DNA from: Neckera pumila
Lineage: Eukaryota; Streptophyta; Bryopsida; Hypnales; Neckeraceae
Direction of reading: 5' to 3'
Assembly (NCBI GenBank): GCA_963969595.1
Contig: OZ018416.1
Span: 11,300,065 to 11,364,064 of the forward strand
DNA: 64,000 nucleotides
The notes beneath the pieces are model-generated. The model was not told the origin of the DNA and searched no databases. It saw nothing but the letters and a program-made list of their open reading frames with translations. Shown here piece after piece: positions 1-11,650 of the stretch. The position numbers and the translations under genes were made by a program. Position 1 is the first letter of the stretch; the number at the start of each line of letters is the position of its first letter.

Positions 1-345
1 TGTTACATACTTGTCCCAGGTCTTTGAAAAAAGGCGAAGGCGAAGAATATCAGGCAATGGCAGGCGAGTGAAAACAAGTTGCATGAGCTCCATTGGCAAT
101 ATGTTCCATATAGCAGGGCACAACGGAGCGCATGCACACACATGTGCAACTCTTGTCAAGTAATCTTGGATGCCAATGGCGGCTAATTCGGTCTTGAACG
201 TGTCAATGTCATGCTTAAGAAACGCACTCTGGTCCATAAGGTGTCAAGATCTCTCCTCCAACGAAGGATGGGTCTCACAAACTTGGGCCTTTTTTCCTTC
301 ACAAAGTCTGGCAAATGCAAAGGCATTTTTCTTTGTGAACTCCAT
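1..345 (-). pseudogene. F-box protein, N-terminal fragment, cut by window edge
   Basis: Reading the minus strand from an ATG at 345, the frame runs to base 1 with one TGA at 244-246. After the stop it continues with an ATG at 237 and ends in a clear F-box-like stretch: IWNILPMELMQLVF followed by TRLPLPDILRLRLFSKTW. The LP-x-EL and RLPLPD-x-LRLR pattern with a terminal W is that of plant F-box proteins, which bind SKP1 and bring targets to SCF ubiquitin ligases. The substrate domain (often kelch or LRR) would lie beyond the left edge. Codons before the TGA also look coding, so the TGA may be a CGA-to-TGA nonsense change in a decayed gene. Alternatively the real start is the ATG at 237. F-box call fairly sure; intactness unknown. 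Confidence 0.72.
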
Positions 346-1106
346 TATTAAGCTAGGATCCAGTGAGTGATTCTTTGAGTGTAGGCCTTTTGTCCATGCA
401 ACCAAATATTAGGAAGATAAAAGATAGATCAGTCTTTGCAAAGCCAATAATTTTGACCATAGACAAAAAAAAAATGTCAATTGGAAGAAAGTGCGTATTA
501 CAGGCAACCGCCAAATTGAGAACTCAAAAGCCTTACTTCTCTTATGGTGAATGGAGGGCGATGGCAAACCCAAACTCTGCTGCAGTAGAGGGCTTGACAA
601 TTTGGTTCTATTCCAAACCCCGACAATGATGATTACCAACAACTAAAAATACTTGACATATTGGGGTAATATAAAAAAAGTCAATCTTTATTACCAAGGA
701 TTATATGATTCTACATACACAAGGTGGTATTTTTATGCCTCAGGGAATATTGAACAACTCAAGCTATCATGATATCTTTATGTCTTCTAATTTTACATGA
801 TAGAGTTAATATCTAGTCTGGTAGTTACACTACCATACATGCACTATAGAATTTATCAAAAAGAAAACTAGAAGTTCTCTACAAGTTATACAATGTATGC
901 ATTTTTCTAAGATATCAAGTACAATGCAATGCACATAGTTGGAAATAGAAAACACAACAAAACTACAAAAGGTTGTAAAACCAAAGTACACAAGAAGAAA
1001 GAACTCAAAGAAGTCAATATACTCAAAGTACATTAACTATATATATACCAAGGAGAGAGAATATAAATAGCCCTCCTCTTCTACTATTGGTCCAAGGGAT
1101 TCTAAT
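346..1106. other. Intergenic, no gene recognised
   Basis: This stretch lies upstream of the F-box fragment if that gene starts near 345. Short open frames on both strands show no recognisable motif. No promoter element stands out. Confidence 0.5.
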
Positions 1107-2039
1107 TTAACCCCTAAAGGACCATTGTTCCTTCGGGGGACAAATGGAATTTTAGGCAGGTACCTACGGGCTGAATTTTTGTTGTGATTTTCTGAAACTT
1201 TATTTGGAGATAGAAAAAGTGATAAGCTTCGTGAGAGAATAATTTTTTTTTCAATCGGTGCCCGGGAAAAAAAGTTATGCCCAAATAAGCTCAAAACAAG
1301 GGAGAAGGGGCAACAAAAAATTTTTGCAAAAAAGTTTAATTTTTAATTTTTAATTCTTTTTCCTTATAAATTATAATTTTGTCTATTTGTAAAGCTTTGA
1401 TTCATTTCATTTGGATTTTTTATGAGAAAGTTATGAACAATCTTGTTTTTCGGACAATTAGAGCATCTTGTTGAAAAAAATAACTTGTAGGATTCATTTT
1501 GAGATGCAATTTTTGCAATTTAAAAAAAAAAAAGTTCCACATAGTTTAGTTTTTGAGCTAGAACAATCTCACCATTGAAATTAGTGCATTTTAATTCCAA
1601 CTAAAAGATATTAATATTTTAGAATTTCCTCCTATCTTGTACCTACTTCTACTTAACAATTTTTTTAAGAATAAAAATTAAGTTTTTTTTGAGTTTCTTT
1701 CTTTTTCCTAGATTCTTAACTCAATTCTCCACTCGAAAGATTTAAAGCTCAAAACTTTGTAATGCAAAAAAATTAAGTTAAAAATGTTCAAAGTCAGAAA
1801 ATCTAGTCCCGCAATGTGCTGAAAAACTTGTTTTTTTCACTTCAAATGCAAATATCTTGCAATCTGTGCGGTCAAAATTTTTGAAATTTTTTCCACACAT
1901 TCTCATACTAGTTAGGTGTAAGATCCTACAGTTGAATGTGCAAACAAAATAATTTTTAAATTTTTTTACTCTTTACTCTAGAAATGGCAGTTTTGAGAGT
2001 TGTTTGGTAGAAAAAAGGCCTTGGTCCTTTAGGGGTTAA
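1107..2039 (+). mobile_element. TTAA-flanked repeat, type A, full length
   Basis: The left end reads TTAACCCCTAAAGGACC and the right end GGTCCTTTAGGGGTTAA, so the ends are inverted copies of each other with TTAA outermost. Bases beyond TTAA differ on the two sides (AAT before, GCA after), which fits TTAA as the target-site duplication. No long open frame is present, so it is non-autonomous. Close relatives lie at 31215, 33912 and 54301 (same strand) and at 16884, 27535 and 36754 (opposite strand). Confidence 0.82.
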
Positions 2040-3260
2040 GCACTAGTTTATTTTTACAACTAAAGTAAACTATAATGGAGAGTTTATTAATATAATCTTA
2101 ATACTCATGAAATACTAGTGAATGCAATTCTATTATAATTTGCATGAGCAAGTGTGAGCTCTCAATTCGTCATTTGAGACTCATACTTCTTTTTTTCCAA
2201 AACTTCGCAGTTTAAGCTATAAAAAGACGCAAAAAGTTCCAAAAAGTGTGTACAACCAAATTAGTTTTGTTACATACCAAAGTAGCATTTGATCAATAAT
2301 AGGGTCTTACCCCTAGAAGATCCCTAAATCCCGCTTGTAAATAGGTTAAAACCCAGAAAATAGTGGAAGTTTAAAGGTTTGAGGGTTTTTACCCAAAATA
2401 GCCTAAATATTGTGTATGTGATTCTACTTGGCTAAATTTGTCCGAGGAAAGTCTAGATTGGTCTTTAAAAAGATTCCCCTAGAGAGGTTTCAATTTCCCA
2501 TCCCATCGACAAAATAGTAGAATCCCCAAATGTTAGCTTCTAGGATTTACTTTCTCAAGATGGGCCAATGGAGGAATCTATGACTGCTAGATTGTGATTT
2601 TGGTTCAAAAACATGCTAGAAAGTCAAAAGCAAAATCCATTCGCTAAGATTCTCTCGTATGTGAAAGATTCCCTGACTACCAATTACTTCAAGGAGGTGG
2701 ATTTTTTCCTCCTGACCAGAGTGTGCAAATTGAGAAACATGAACTTATATATTTCTCAAAAAACTCCATGAGAGATTCTCCGAGAAGTTTCGGAATTTTT
2801 CGACTTTGAGAAATATCCATTTAAGACGGTCAACCGCCTAAACCGACGATGGAAAATTCATGGAAATTCATTAGATTGCGGTAAAATCTCACTACAAATT
2901 ATATCAATTTCTTTTATGTTAATAATGCGCACCAAAAAGTTTCATGGCACTCCAATAGTGGGAAGTGGCCCAATCAGCAACATTCTTCCAAATTAACCAC
3001 GTGGCAAGATTTGCGTGAGGTTAATTGGTGTCTTGGGAGTGCACAAAATCGGAATCAAGTCAAAAAGAAATCTTTTCTTACTCCTTAGAACATTCCAGAC
3101 AATCTTAGCTAGTTATTATCGTTAGAAAAGGCAAACTCCAAAAAGTAGATTTTAACCCTTTTTCTGGCCTTAGTTAGCGCTAACCTAGAATGGATTTGTG
3201 AAGTCGGAATAGGGGGTAGATGGACATTTGGACTAAAAATGGCCTTCTGAAGTCAATGGC
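2040..3260. other. AT-rich intergenic sequence, nothing recognised
   Basis: No open frame of note and no repeat shared with the rest of the window was identified. Confidence 0.45.
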
Positions 3261-3467
3261 CACTACAAGAGAAAGGGATGTTTTAAATAGTGTCCTAGAC
3301 ATCACGTCTTTTAAAGTAACATTTCTTAAGTAATGTCTTTTAAGTAAAATTTTACTAAAAAGACAATCTTTTTAATAAAGTTTTACTTAAAAAGTTACTT
3401 AAAAGACGTTACTTAAAAAGACGTGATGTCTAGGACACTACTTCAAACACCCCTTTCTCTTGTAGTG
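3261..3467. mobile_element. Fold-back MITE with CACTA-like ends
   Basis: The left end starts CACTACAAGAGAAAGGGATG and the right end finishes CCCCTTTCTCTTGTAGTG. The two halves are inverted copies almost to the centre, including GTGTCCTAGACATCACGTC against GACGTGATGTCTAGGACAC. The CACTACAAGA start is typical of plant CACTA (CMC) elements. I see no clear 3-bp target duplication, so the exact superfamily is an inference. Confidence 0.7.
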
Positions 3468-4116
3468 GACGCAATCCATTTGAAGTTTTGAAGCGAATTC
3501 CAAAAGTTACAATGTTGGACCAGCATAAAATTCAAATGTTGTGAAAATCTTAGAAGGATGAAAATCCAAGTTGATAAAGCTACAAAGATTACTTAAGGGA
3601 GATGGGCGCCTTGGGAAACTTATAAAAGGACACTCATTTCCTTCTCACACCACCCGTATTCTTGTTTTGGATCCATGGATCCAATTTTTGGCATTTTTGC
3701 CAAAGAAACTTTCATGGTGTTTTTGGAGCACTTTTGGCTCCATTATTGTTTAATTTTCAGCTTTTGAAGGTCTTTGAGGGTCCTTCCACCTTGTTTGTAT
3801 GTATTGTGTGAACATTTGTCTTTCTTTTGAGTCTTTTGAGTCACTATCTTAGGAGTTAGGGGGCTTTTGTATTTTGGGTATTAACTTATATTTTGAGAGT
3901 CTATCTTGTGTCTTGTACTAACCCTAAAGCCACCCTCCACCATACCTTGGCGATTCCGCTTTAGTAGGACCTTTAGCGTCTAAGTGTGTATTAACATGTG
4001 TCTTGTACTAACTCACGTATGTGTATTATCCCGAAGTTTCGTACTTTGTGCTCTTCTAAAATGTTTTTCTTTGTGGAGACCCCCCTTCGGGACAGCGGAG
4101 CTTTGAGCCCCCTTGG
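3468..4116. other. Intergenic, nothing recognised
   Basis: This contains only a short open frame (3571-3753, plus) without a known motif. No repeat relationship was found. Confidence 0.4.
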
Positions 4117-4743
4117 TTTAAGGTCCAAAAATTTTCATAACTTTTGACTACACGGTTAAAAAGTTATTGCGTGATATGTGATTTTTGTTACTCAGCTGGT
4201 AGCCCGGGTAGCTCAAAAAACTTCTTTAAAAATCCCTTTTTTTAGAAACGAAAAGTTGGAAGTGATTCTAGAGAAATATTTAAGAGTGGAAAAGTTTGAA
4301 TCACTCCATTTTGTTTAATGAGGTGAGAGTTATTAGGAATTCCAGTTCGTGAATAGGTTTAGAATCCAAAGACTCCATACCTACCCACAAACTAGAATTC
4401 CTAATAACTCTCACCTCATTAAATAAAATGGAGTGATTCAAACTTTTCCACTCTTAAATATTTCTCTAGAATCACTTCCAACTTTTCATTTCTGAAAAAA
4501 AGGATTCTTAAAGAAGTTTTTTGAGCTGCCCGGGCTGCCCGCCGAGTAACAAAAATCTCATATCACGCAATAACTTTTTAACCATGTAGTCAAAAGTTAT
4601 CAAAAATTGTTGGACCTTAAAGTTACTCCTCGGGCATATGTTTTGTGAAATTTTCAAAGAAAAAAACAAAATACTCCGTTCGTAGTGAGCTGTCCAAAAT
4701 CGCTATGTTGCCAAAAAATGGTGTTCTGTCCTTTAGGGATTAA
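4117..4743 (+). mobile_element. TTAA repeat, type B, with a large internal palindrome
   Basis: Bases about 4117-4372 and 4373-4626 are inverted copies of each other, roughly 250 bp per arm. The palindrome is made from the type B segment that carries AGTTATTGCGTGATATG and GCCCGGGCTGCCCGCCG. After the palindrome the sequence runs on as type B and ends TCCTTTAGGGATTAA at 4740-4743. The normal left terminus is not visible. It probably formed by inverted duplication of the 3' half of a B element. Confidence 0.7.
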
Positions 4744-5386
4744 AGTAAAGAAGTTACAAGCAGATGATGTTTCACTTGAGAATTGGATGGACCACACCAA
4801 AAATCATCCAAAGTAGATAGAAATCAAAAACCAAAAAAATAAAAATAAGTTAGAAAAAAAAAGTAAAAGTAAAAGTCAATTTGAAAATTTAGGTCAACGA
4901 TAATTAGTGGATGAAGTTCCAAACGCCGATTATCGGCCAAACTTCATCCATCAATAACTTTGAGTGGTAAAAATAAAATTATAAATTAGAGAGTAGAATA
5001 ATAAATTAAGAAGGTTACAATAAACTCAAAAAAACAAGAGCGTAAAATCAACCAAGAATAGTGAAAATCCAATCAATTCTTACGGATAGGATAAATTAGA
5101 GTTAACCGAGTAAATTAGAGTAAACTTTACCAATTGGAAATTTAGGGGTGGAAGTAAATAGAAGTAATTTAGGTGTCTTCAAACCAATTTAACTTTGGGA
5201 AATATTAAATTCACCTAATCCAAACGAAAGGATGAAGTTTGGGACAAAGATTAAATGAAATCAAGGAGAATCTAACCATCCAAGTCTAAACTGAGTATTT
5301 GGATAGAAGACCCCAAATCAAACCTTTGGTAAAAATCTTAAATTAATTTGAAAGTGGGAACCAACAAAAAATTGCGGATGAAGTTT
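4744..5386. other. AT-rich spacer with one hairpin
   Basis: No gene seen. The only notable structure is the hairpin at 4908-4950, described separately. Confidence 0.4.
4908..4950 (-). repeat. Hairpin module TGGATGAAGTT, copy 1
   Basis: TGGATGAAGTT pairs with AACTTCATCCA, and an inner GCCGAT pairs with ATCGGC across one base. Read on the minus strand it matches the modules at 6631 and 7092, including the preceding AGTTATTGA. Confidence 0.65.
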
Positions 5387-5961
5387 GTGAAAAAAATAGT
5401 AAATAGGAAGAGGTAGAGAATGATTCAAAATACTAAATTGTTAAGAATTTATTTATGGAATTGAAAAATGCCAATCTCAACGGTTTTAATGCTGTAATAA
5501 ATAATCTATACCCAATTTTTTATATTTTTTTTCAAAAATATTGAAAATTGAGTGAAATAAAGGACTTCAAAATTTATTTTAGAGTTAAGATTCCATAACT
5601 ACCCTCAAACTAAGAATCCTCATAACTTTTGACTCATAGATCCAAATGGAATGATTCAAAGCTTCCTGCATACATAGAAATCTAAAGAACCAATTTCAAA
5701 TTTTTATTTTTTTAAAAAGTGATTTTTAAAGAAGTTTTTTTTGCTGCCCGGGCTGCCCGCCGAGCAATGGAAATGACATATCATGCAATAGCTTTTTAAT
5801 CATGTAGTCAAAAGTTTATGAAAATTGTTGGGCCTTAAAGGTACTCCTTGGGAAAATATTGTATAAGAATTTGAAAGAAAAAAAATTAAAACTCCGCTTG
5901 TAGTAAGCTGCCCAAAAAAGCTATATTCTCAAAAAAGCATGTTCAGGGCTTCAGGGGTTAA
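5387..5961 (+). mobile_element. TTAA repeat, type B, 5'-truncated
   Basis: This aligns by eye with 12900-13474 (shared AATGATTCAAAA, GCCAATCTCAACGG-like and GCTGCCCGGGCTGCCCGCCG segments). It ends CAGGGGTTAA at 5958-5961. The left third of the family, including the left inverted end, is missing. Confidence 0.7.
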
Positions 5962-6513
5962 ACCTTCAAGCCCTGCTCTTGCACATGTACTACCTTCCAA
6001 GGCAATTAATTCCCTTATAGCGGATCATCATTTATCAACTATAGCAAATTTACCAACATTCCATGCGTTTCAACAATTGTCTTTCATTGTATTGAATAAT
6101 CATCTAGTTTTTTCCATTTTGTCATATCCTAGCATTGTTTCATTCGTCTCATACCTTGATGATTTTGTAGCTTGCAGACATTTTGTAAATAATACAAATC
6201 AGTTCAGTGACATTAGCTTAGAGATAGTTGGACAATGAAAAATTGAGCCTTTCTGAATCTAAAAAGACTTCCCATTGAGTTGGTGTGAGCATTTATTTAT
6301 CCACCCTTGGTAAATAAGCGAGCACAACCAGGCTCTAGTTTTTGTGTGGATTTTCATACAACCGACGGTTATCTAGCGCCAACCCATTGTGCCTTCCAAG
6401 CAATGGATCTTTTTTCCTATGTTCCTAACATCCACAATGTACACGAAAATCAAAGATTTGAACTATTTGATGATATCCATTCTAACTTCTGCAATAAAAA
6501 GAAGTCACGGTGA
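5962..6513 (+). other. Coding-like remnant of unknown origin
   Basis: Directly after the B element, two open frames follow each other in different phases: to 6238, and 6307-6513. Their amino-acid make-up is more protein-like than the surrounding AT-rich DNA (for example PGSSFCVDFHTTDGYLAP in the second). I recognise no family. It could be a decayed exon or transposon fragment, or chance. Confidence 0.2.
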
Positions 6514-6630
6514 TTTCGAATTCAAACTAGTTACAATCCAAATTTAACTATCCTAAATTATAGAAAATTTCATGCCATTTCTAAAAATATAAAACTCACC
6601 CTAACCCCTTCTCCTAACAAAAGTTATGGG

Positions 6631-6673
6631 TGGATGAAGTTTAGCCCTTTTGAGGCTATTTAAACTTCATCCA
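6631..6673 (+). repeat. Hairpin module TGGATGAAGTTT, copy 2
   Basis: TGGATGAAGTTTAGCC faces GGCTATTTAAACTTCATCCA across a short loop. It is preceded by AAAAGTTATGGG, as in the other copies. Confidence 0.65.
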
Positions 6674-7091
6674 AGATTTAGGTGATGATTCCTATTTCAA
6701 TTAGATTTGGAAATTGAATCTTAGTTTCATAGAATTAAGACTTGAATAAAACCTAAGTTTTGACTTGGATGAACTAATTTAGATCAACTTCATCCGTTCC
6801 TTGATCCAAACTTCATCCTTGAATATCTCCTAGGACTTGTGGTATTTTCTGAAGTTTGAACTACTTTAGGGTTATTTGGGGGTCCTACTTTGACTTCCTA
6901 ATACTAGCTTCTTCTCTTGATTAGATTAAGACAACCTAATTCTTCCTACCCTTGTTCCTTGAGGTTTTAATTAAGCTCTGGTAAGTTATTATTTTTTTTA
7001 AGTATTTTAGGGTTGTTGCTTCTAAAGGCCAACCTAAACTTTTCAAAATATCATCTTGCTTGATATCCCACTTATCCTATCAAAAATTATT

Positions 7092-7137
7092 GATGGATGA
7101 AGTTTGAGCGCTAAACGGTGTTCAAAACTTCATCCAT
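7092..7137 (+). repeat. Hairpin module TGGATGAAGTTT, copy 3
   Basis: TGATGGATGAAGTTT faces AAAACTTCATCCATTGA. It is preceded by AAAAATTATTGA, matching copy 1 read on the minus strand. Confidence 0.65.
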
Positions 7138-7588
7138 TGATTACTCCTAATCCTAATTTGATAATTAATTTTTAAGTTCACTTTTGAGACCTATTTTATT
7201 TCTAGTTAATTACTTCCTAATTGAACTTTTCTTGTTTATCTTCTAATCACTTTTCATCCAAATTAGGTCCAAATTTCATCCCTCTATTTCTCTCTTGTTT
7301 TAATTCCAAACTCTAAGTGTAAGATGTTTTTGGAAAGCCCTAGTCTTAATCTACCGGTTTTTAAATCTAATTTTGAAAAAAGATCTAGTCTTGGTGCTCT
7401 AAATCGGTCTTGAACTTCGGCTAAGTGTTACAATTGTTAAATCTAAACAATTAAAAAGAAGGGGAAGAGTTTAGTAAATTACCTTGAGTTGCCCTTCATC
7501 TGCCGTGTTTAAAGTAGCTCCTTGAGATATTCCTGGTCCACCATTTTTTGTTACTATCTTGGCATTTTGCTCACCGCTTGAAGATAGG

Positions 7589-8373
7589 TACTCCTTCCGT
7601 CCCGAAATGATCTTGCTATTAGACAAAATGGTCCGGATTAAGGTTAAAAAAAACTTTTTTTCAAAAAAAATTTGATATCTATGTAGAGTTTGGCGCTCTC
7701 TTGTGGGCTTGCAAATTTGGATTCTAAATAAATTTTGAAGGTGTGAAATTGAAGCACTTCAAAATTGGTTTCTGGCGGCGTTTTTAAGAAGCACCGCTAG
7801 CCAATCAATTTATCATTTCCTACTATGTCTATATAATTCCCGCTCCAACCTTATGTAATCCTGCACTGGCTCATTCCACGTTGGAGCCACAGATCTTTAG
7901 CATTAGCATTTCTGCTGCCATTTGGAATCTCGGTGGCCCCACAACACTAAAGATTTGCAAGTGCTTGAAATTCGCGGACAGTGCTTGAAAATAGAAAGGA
8001 CAATTGATGTCTTTTTGGAAAGAAATTTTAAAAAATTGGAAAGGACAAGCTGCAACCGGTTGTTGCGTTTAAAAGACATGTACAATCCATCGTAGCTGGT
8101 TTTGAAATAGAATTCCAGGTTGAAAGGAAGCTTCTGCTCAATGATTCTCCTCATGAGCATTATTAACTAAACTAAAAGTCTACAATCACTACTCTGTGTT
8201 CATCAATTTTATCAAGAAAAAAACAAAATTCAAATTCATCACGGAGGGAGGATTTTAATGTAGGCACTGTGCAAAACTTCATTCTGCGGGAATTCTTCCA
8301 CATCATACAGGAAGATCATTTTGGGACAAGATTTGAAGCCCAACAGGAAGATCATTTGGGGACAGAGGGAGTA
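7589..8373. mobile_element. Stowaway-like (Tc1/mariner) element
   Basis: The left end is TA-CTCCTTCCGTCCCGAAATGATCTT and the right end AAGATCATTTGGGGACAGAGGGAG-TA. These are the classic plant Stowaway-type ends (CTCCYTCCGTCCC) with a TA target duplication at 7589-7590 and 8372-8373. At about 785 bp it is longer than usual. A second partial right end (GGAAGATCATTTTGGGAC) lies just inside, near 8310. The open frame at 7903-8160 (minus) has no transposase motif I can see. Confidence 0.78.
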
Positions 8374-8927
8374 TTTAATACAAATTTTTTAATTTCTTCC
8401 TATTTTTTTTCTTTCTACTTCTACTCCTTCCTTTTTTTTAGGACTATTCTACTTCAATTATTTGAATATTTCAAAGGTTGATTAGTCTTGGAATAAATAA
8501 ATGAAGCCAACTCCTAAATAATAATTGACTCTTCAACTCCTATCCTATCTTGGTCAATTATTATTTTATTCAAGTTTTTATTGTTTATAAGTCTTTTTCC
8601 TAGATTTCCACCTAATCCTATTTCTTCCTAAATTCCCTTCCAACTCTTAAATTGTCATTCTATCTCTCTCAAATTGCAATGTGACTTTGAAAATCTTATG
8701 TCTCCTACTTCCTATGGTTTTTTTAGTCTTCTTTGACAAAGGAGAGTGTTGCCAAGAGAGACTTTCTAGCCTCCTATCTCTCCTACTAGTTCTTATTTAC
8801 AAATTTTGTAACACTAATACATGCGCTTCTCTTGCCAAGAAAATGCAAAGTGATCTTTTTTATGGAACTTTTTTCTTGGAAGAATTTTCTTTTTAGTATA
8901 CCCCAACTTATTTTCTCCCACGGCCTG

Positions 8928-8992
8928 GAGCTTCACGGCTTGGAGCTTCACGGCCTAGAGCTTCATGGCCTGGAGCTACGGCTTGGAGCTTG
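8928..8992. repeat. 15-bp tandem repeat, about four to five units
   Basis: Units resemble CTGGAGCTTCACGGC and drift in the last copies. The period is divisible by three, so the repeat creates an open frame of HGLEL units that should not be taken as a protein. Confidence 0.75.
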
Positions 8993-9167
8993 CTACCAAC
9001 CCCTCACTGCCGTGCCTCCCGCTGTTGCGCCCCCCACTGCCGCCCCCCCCCCCCTATTGCCGCCTGCCATGTGGACTCAGTGGTGCCAGTTGGTTTGGGG
9101 GGGATGCTATCCGTTCTCTTGCTCGTGCTGGTCTGTCCTGGATCCCTTCAGCTTGTTCTGGTTTTGG

Positions 9168-9255
9168 TTTTTTGGCTCTGGACTCCTTCTAGCTTGTTTT
9201 GGTTCTGATTTTTTGGCTCTGGACTTTTTCTAGCTTGTTCTGGTTTCCGGTTCTG
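9168..9255. repeat. Tandem repeat of about 38 bp
   Basis: TTTTGGCTCTGGACTCC and TTCTAGCTTGTTTTGG recur as TTTTGGCTCTGGACTTT and TTCTAGCTTGTTCTGG. Two clear units, with partial ones at the sides. Confidence 0.65.
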
Positions 9256-9485
9256 GACCCTTTCTTTCCGATTTTTTATACAAAAAATGGATTCTCTCTC
9301 ATAACGGCTAAAACAAAATAAAAAGAAAGAAGACCATGATTTTTGTGGATGTTTGTTGGGGGCTTGGGCAAGGACTTTTACACACCTAATTTGGGAGGCT
9401 AAACTTGGAATTCCAAAACTAGTGTTTTGGAAACTAAACTTGGAGTAAGATATCACTTTCTAATTTTTTGGGAGTTTTTGGTTTA

Positions 9486-9745
9486 AGCAAAGTCAAAGCT
9501 TCGCCGTATTTTGGGAAATCTCTAAATTTCTAAACAATTCAAATGAAGCAAAGTCAAAGCTTTGCCGTATTTTGGGAAATTTCTAAATTTCTAAACAATT
9601 CAAACAAAGCAAAGTCAAAGCTTTGCCGTAATTTTGTTAACACCGAAAATTCTAAAGAGATTAGACTATAGCTTCGCCGTATTTTGCTAATGATCCGAAT
9701 TCTAAAGAAATCCACATTTAGTGAAGTCAAAGCTTTGCCATTCGC
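9486..9745. repeat. Tandem repeat of about 60 bp, four to five units
   Basis: Units begin AAGCAAAGTCAAAGCTTTGC and continue CGTATTTTGGGAAAT. The first two are nearly identical; the third and fourth have diverged inner parts; the fifth is partial (AAGTCAAAGCTTTGCC). Confidence 0.8.
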
Positions 9746-10049
9746 AAAGGTTTGCAAGAAACTTAGAACAACTTAAGACAAAGGTTGGTTAATACAACTC
9801 TATAAGGACTAAAGGCAAGCAACAAAGTTGTCTTCATCAAGATCTTTAGAGCTTTGGGCTCTGCTTCTAATTTCATGTTCCTAGCTTTCTATAAACTTGG
9901 GATTGAAACTTGCCATGTCCTCCGGAAAGAAATTCTATAGACCTTCTTGTAGTGATGAAGGTATAAAGAGAGGTGTAGGATAATCAAGTCCTAATGTTGA
10001 TGGAATAGGGGGGATTGGACTTCGAGGTGGAAATTGCAAATGAGTAGAA
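9746..10049. other. Spacer, nothing recognised
   Basis: No open frame or repeat found. Confidence 0.35.
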
Positions 10050-11650
10050 GCATGACCATTAAGAGATTTAAATAAGACCTTCTTCTGTTAGTATTTGCAA
10101 TTCTCAAATAATCTTCCTCATTATAAATAGTTTTTTGCATTGATTTTGAAAAAAAATGGTGGTGATTTGATTGAGTAAAAAATTCCCTTTTTAATTTTCT
10201 TAACCCTAAAAGGACATCGCAAGCCCAATGAGCATTTTGAAAGTCAAATCTTGACTTTTAACACAATTGATTTAAAAATTTTCTGAATTTAATAAAGAAA
10301 ATATAGTTCTAATAATCTAAATATTATTCCATTTTCAAAATTTTAATTTTTGTCACATTTTGAAGATAGCATCTTGAAAGCTCAAAATATACCATTTTTG
10401 AACTTTTTCTATCAAATTTTTCTTGGTGTGAGCTCTAGAAGTACACCAATTATACCATGGCATTTGTCAATATTATTTCCATTTTTTTATAAAATTTCAT
10501 ACAATTTTAAGCATTTTTGTAATACTATGATTTTTATAAAGATTTTTTTTTAATCATATAAAATTCAATTTGACATTTTTAATCATGAAAAAATGAGATT
10601 ATGATTAAATTTCAAACATACATTATTACATGTAAAAAATATCAAAATATCAAAATGTATGTTTTAATGTAGAACTCTAATAAGATTTGACCATGACTAA
10701 CATAAAATGTCCTTTAAGAGTTAAAAAGCCCTTAAATCATAAATCATTTGCCATGTTGAGAAAAACATGAAAAATAAAGGATGGAGATAAATGTAAGAAC
10801 TTTATTTTTTATTTTTTGTAATTCTCCACGATTCTTAATCATGAATGATTTGTTACTAAGTTTATTATTCAAAAATAATAAGTGGAAGTTTTAGGTAAGA
10901 TTTTTTCCATTTATTTTTTGGATTTAATAATAAATCATCCTATTCATATAATATTTTTCACGTTGATTTTAAAAAATAAAGGGAAGTGAATTATTTTAAA
11001 ACTTATCCTTCTAAGACTTGCAATTTTTAAAAAGTACTCTCAATTTGAATAATTTGTCATGTTGACTTTTTTTTTTTTAAATGTGGAGATTGAAGTAAAT
11101 ACTTTCCAATCCATTTTTTGGGCAATTTTCAAAGATTAATTCTACCCAATCATGTATTATTTGTCATTTTGAATTTTTTTTAAATATATAGGATAGAGAT
11201 TGAAGTAAAAACATGCACAATTATGTTTTGCAATTCACAAAAATCATCCTTTTCATGTATTAATTGTCATGCTGAATAATGTAAATAGTAAAGGGCAAAT
11301 ATTTAAATTTAAAAAAATCCTATTTATTTCTTTAAATTTTCCTAGACTCCTTCAATTCTAATTATGAATTATTTGTTACTTTGATTTTATAAATACAAAA
11401 TAAATGATGATTATTTCAGATGGAGATTGAAGTAAGAGTATACTCTCTTTTTTATGTTTTGTAATTTTCAAAGAATCATCCTACTCATATATTATTTGTC
11501 CCATTGATTTAAAAATTAAAAAAAAGCAGTGCAAATTAATGAAGACTTCTCTATGTAGTTTTTTATATCTTAAAGAGTCTCCTTAATTTTGATAATTTGA
11601 CATGGTTATTTGAAAATAAAAAAATAAAGAATGGATTTGCAATGACTTTT
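10050..11650 (-). repeat. Degenerate satellite, about 105-bp unit, reverse orientation
   Basis: The motif around CATGTATTATTTGTCATTTTG recurs near 10845, 10930, 11053, 11152, 11255, 11364, 11486 and 11590, each time followed or preceded by an AGATTGAAGTAA-like block. It is the reverse complement of the array at 13475-19500. A type C element interrupts it at 10200-10724. Confidence 0.65.
10200..10724 (+). mobile_element. TTAA repeat, type C, 525 bp
   Basis: The ends are TTAACCCTAAAAGGACAT and ATGTCCTTTAAGAGTTAA, inverted copies with TTAA outermost. The interior is very AT-rich and unlike types A or B. It lies inside the satellite. Confidence 0.72.

Larger units (their letters stand above)
6514..7588. 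other. AT-rich spacer with two hairpin modules
   Basis: No gene recognised. It holds the hairpins at 6631-6673 and 7092-7137. Confidence 0.4.
8374..9485. other. Spacer with short tandem repeats
   Basis: AT-rich to about 8900, then a GC- and C-rich block. Proline- and leucine-rich open frames here are products of the simple repeats. No gene supported. Confidence 0.4.

Noticed and set aside
8832..9233. Open frame with HGLEL repeats and proline-rich part
   Set aside because: It is produced by the 15-bp tandem repeat and C-rich tracts, and overlapping frames look equally protein-like.
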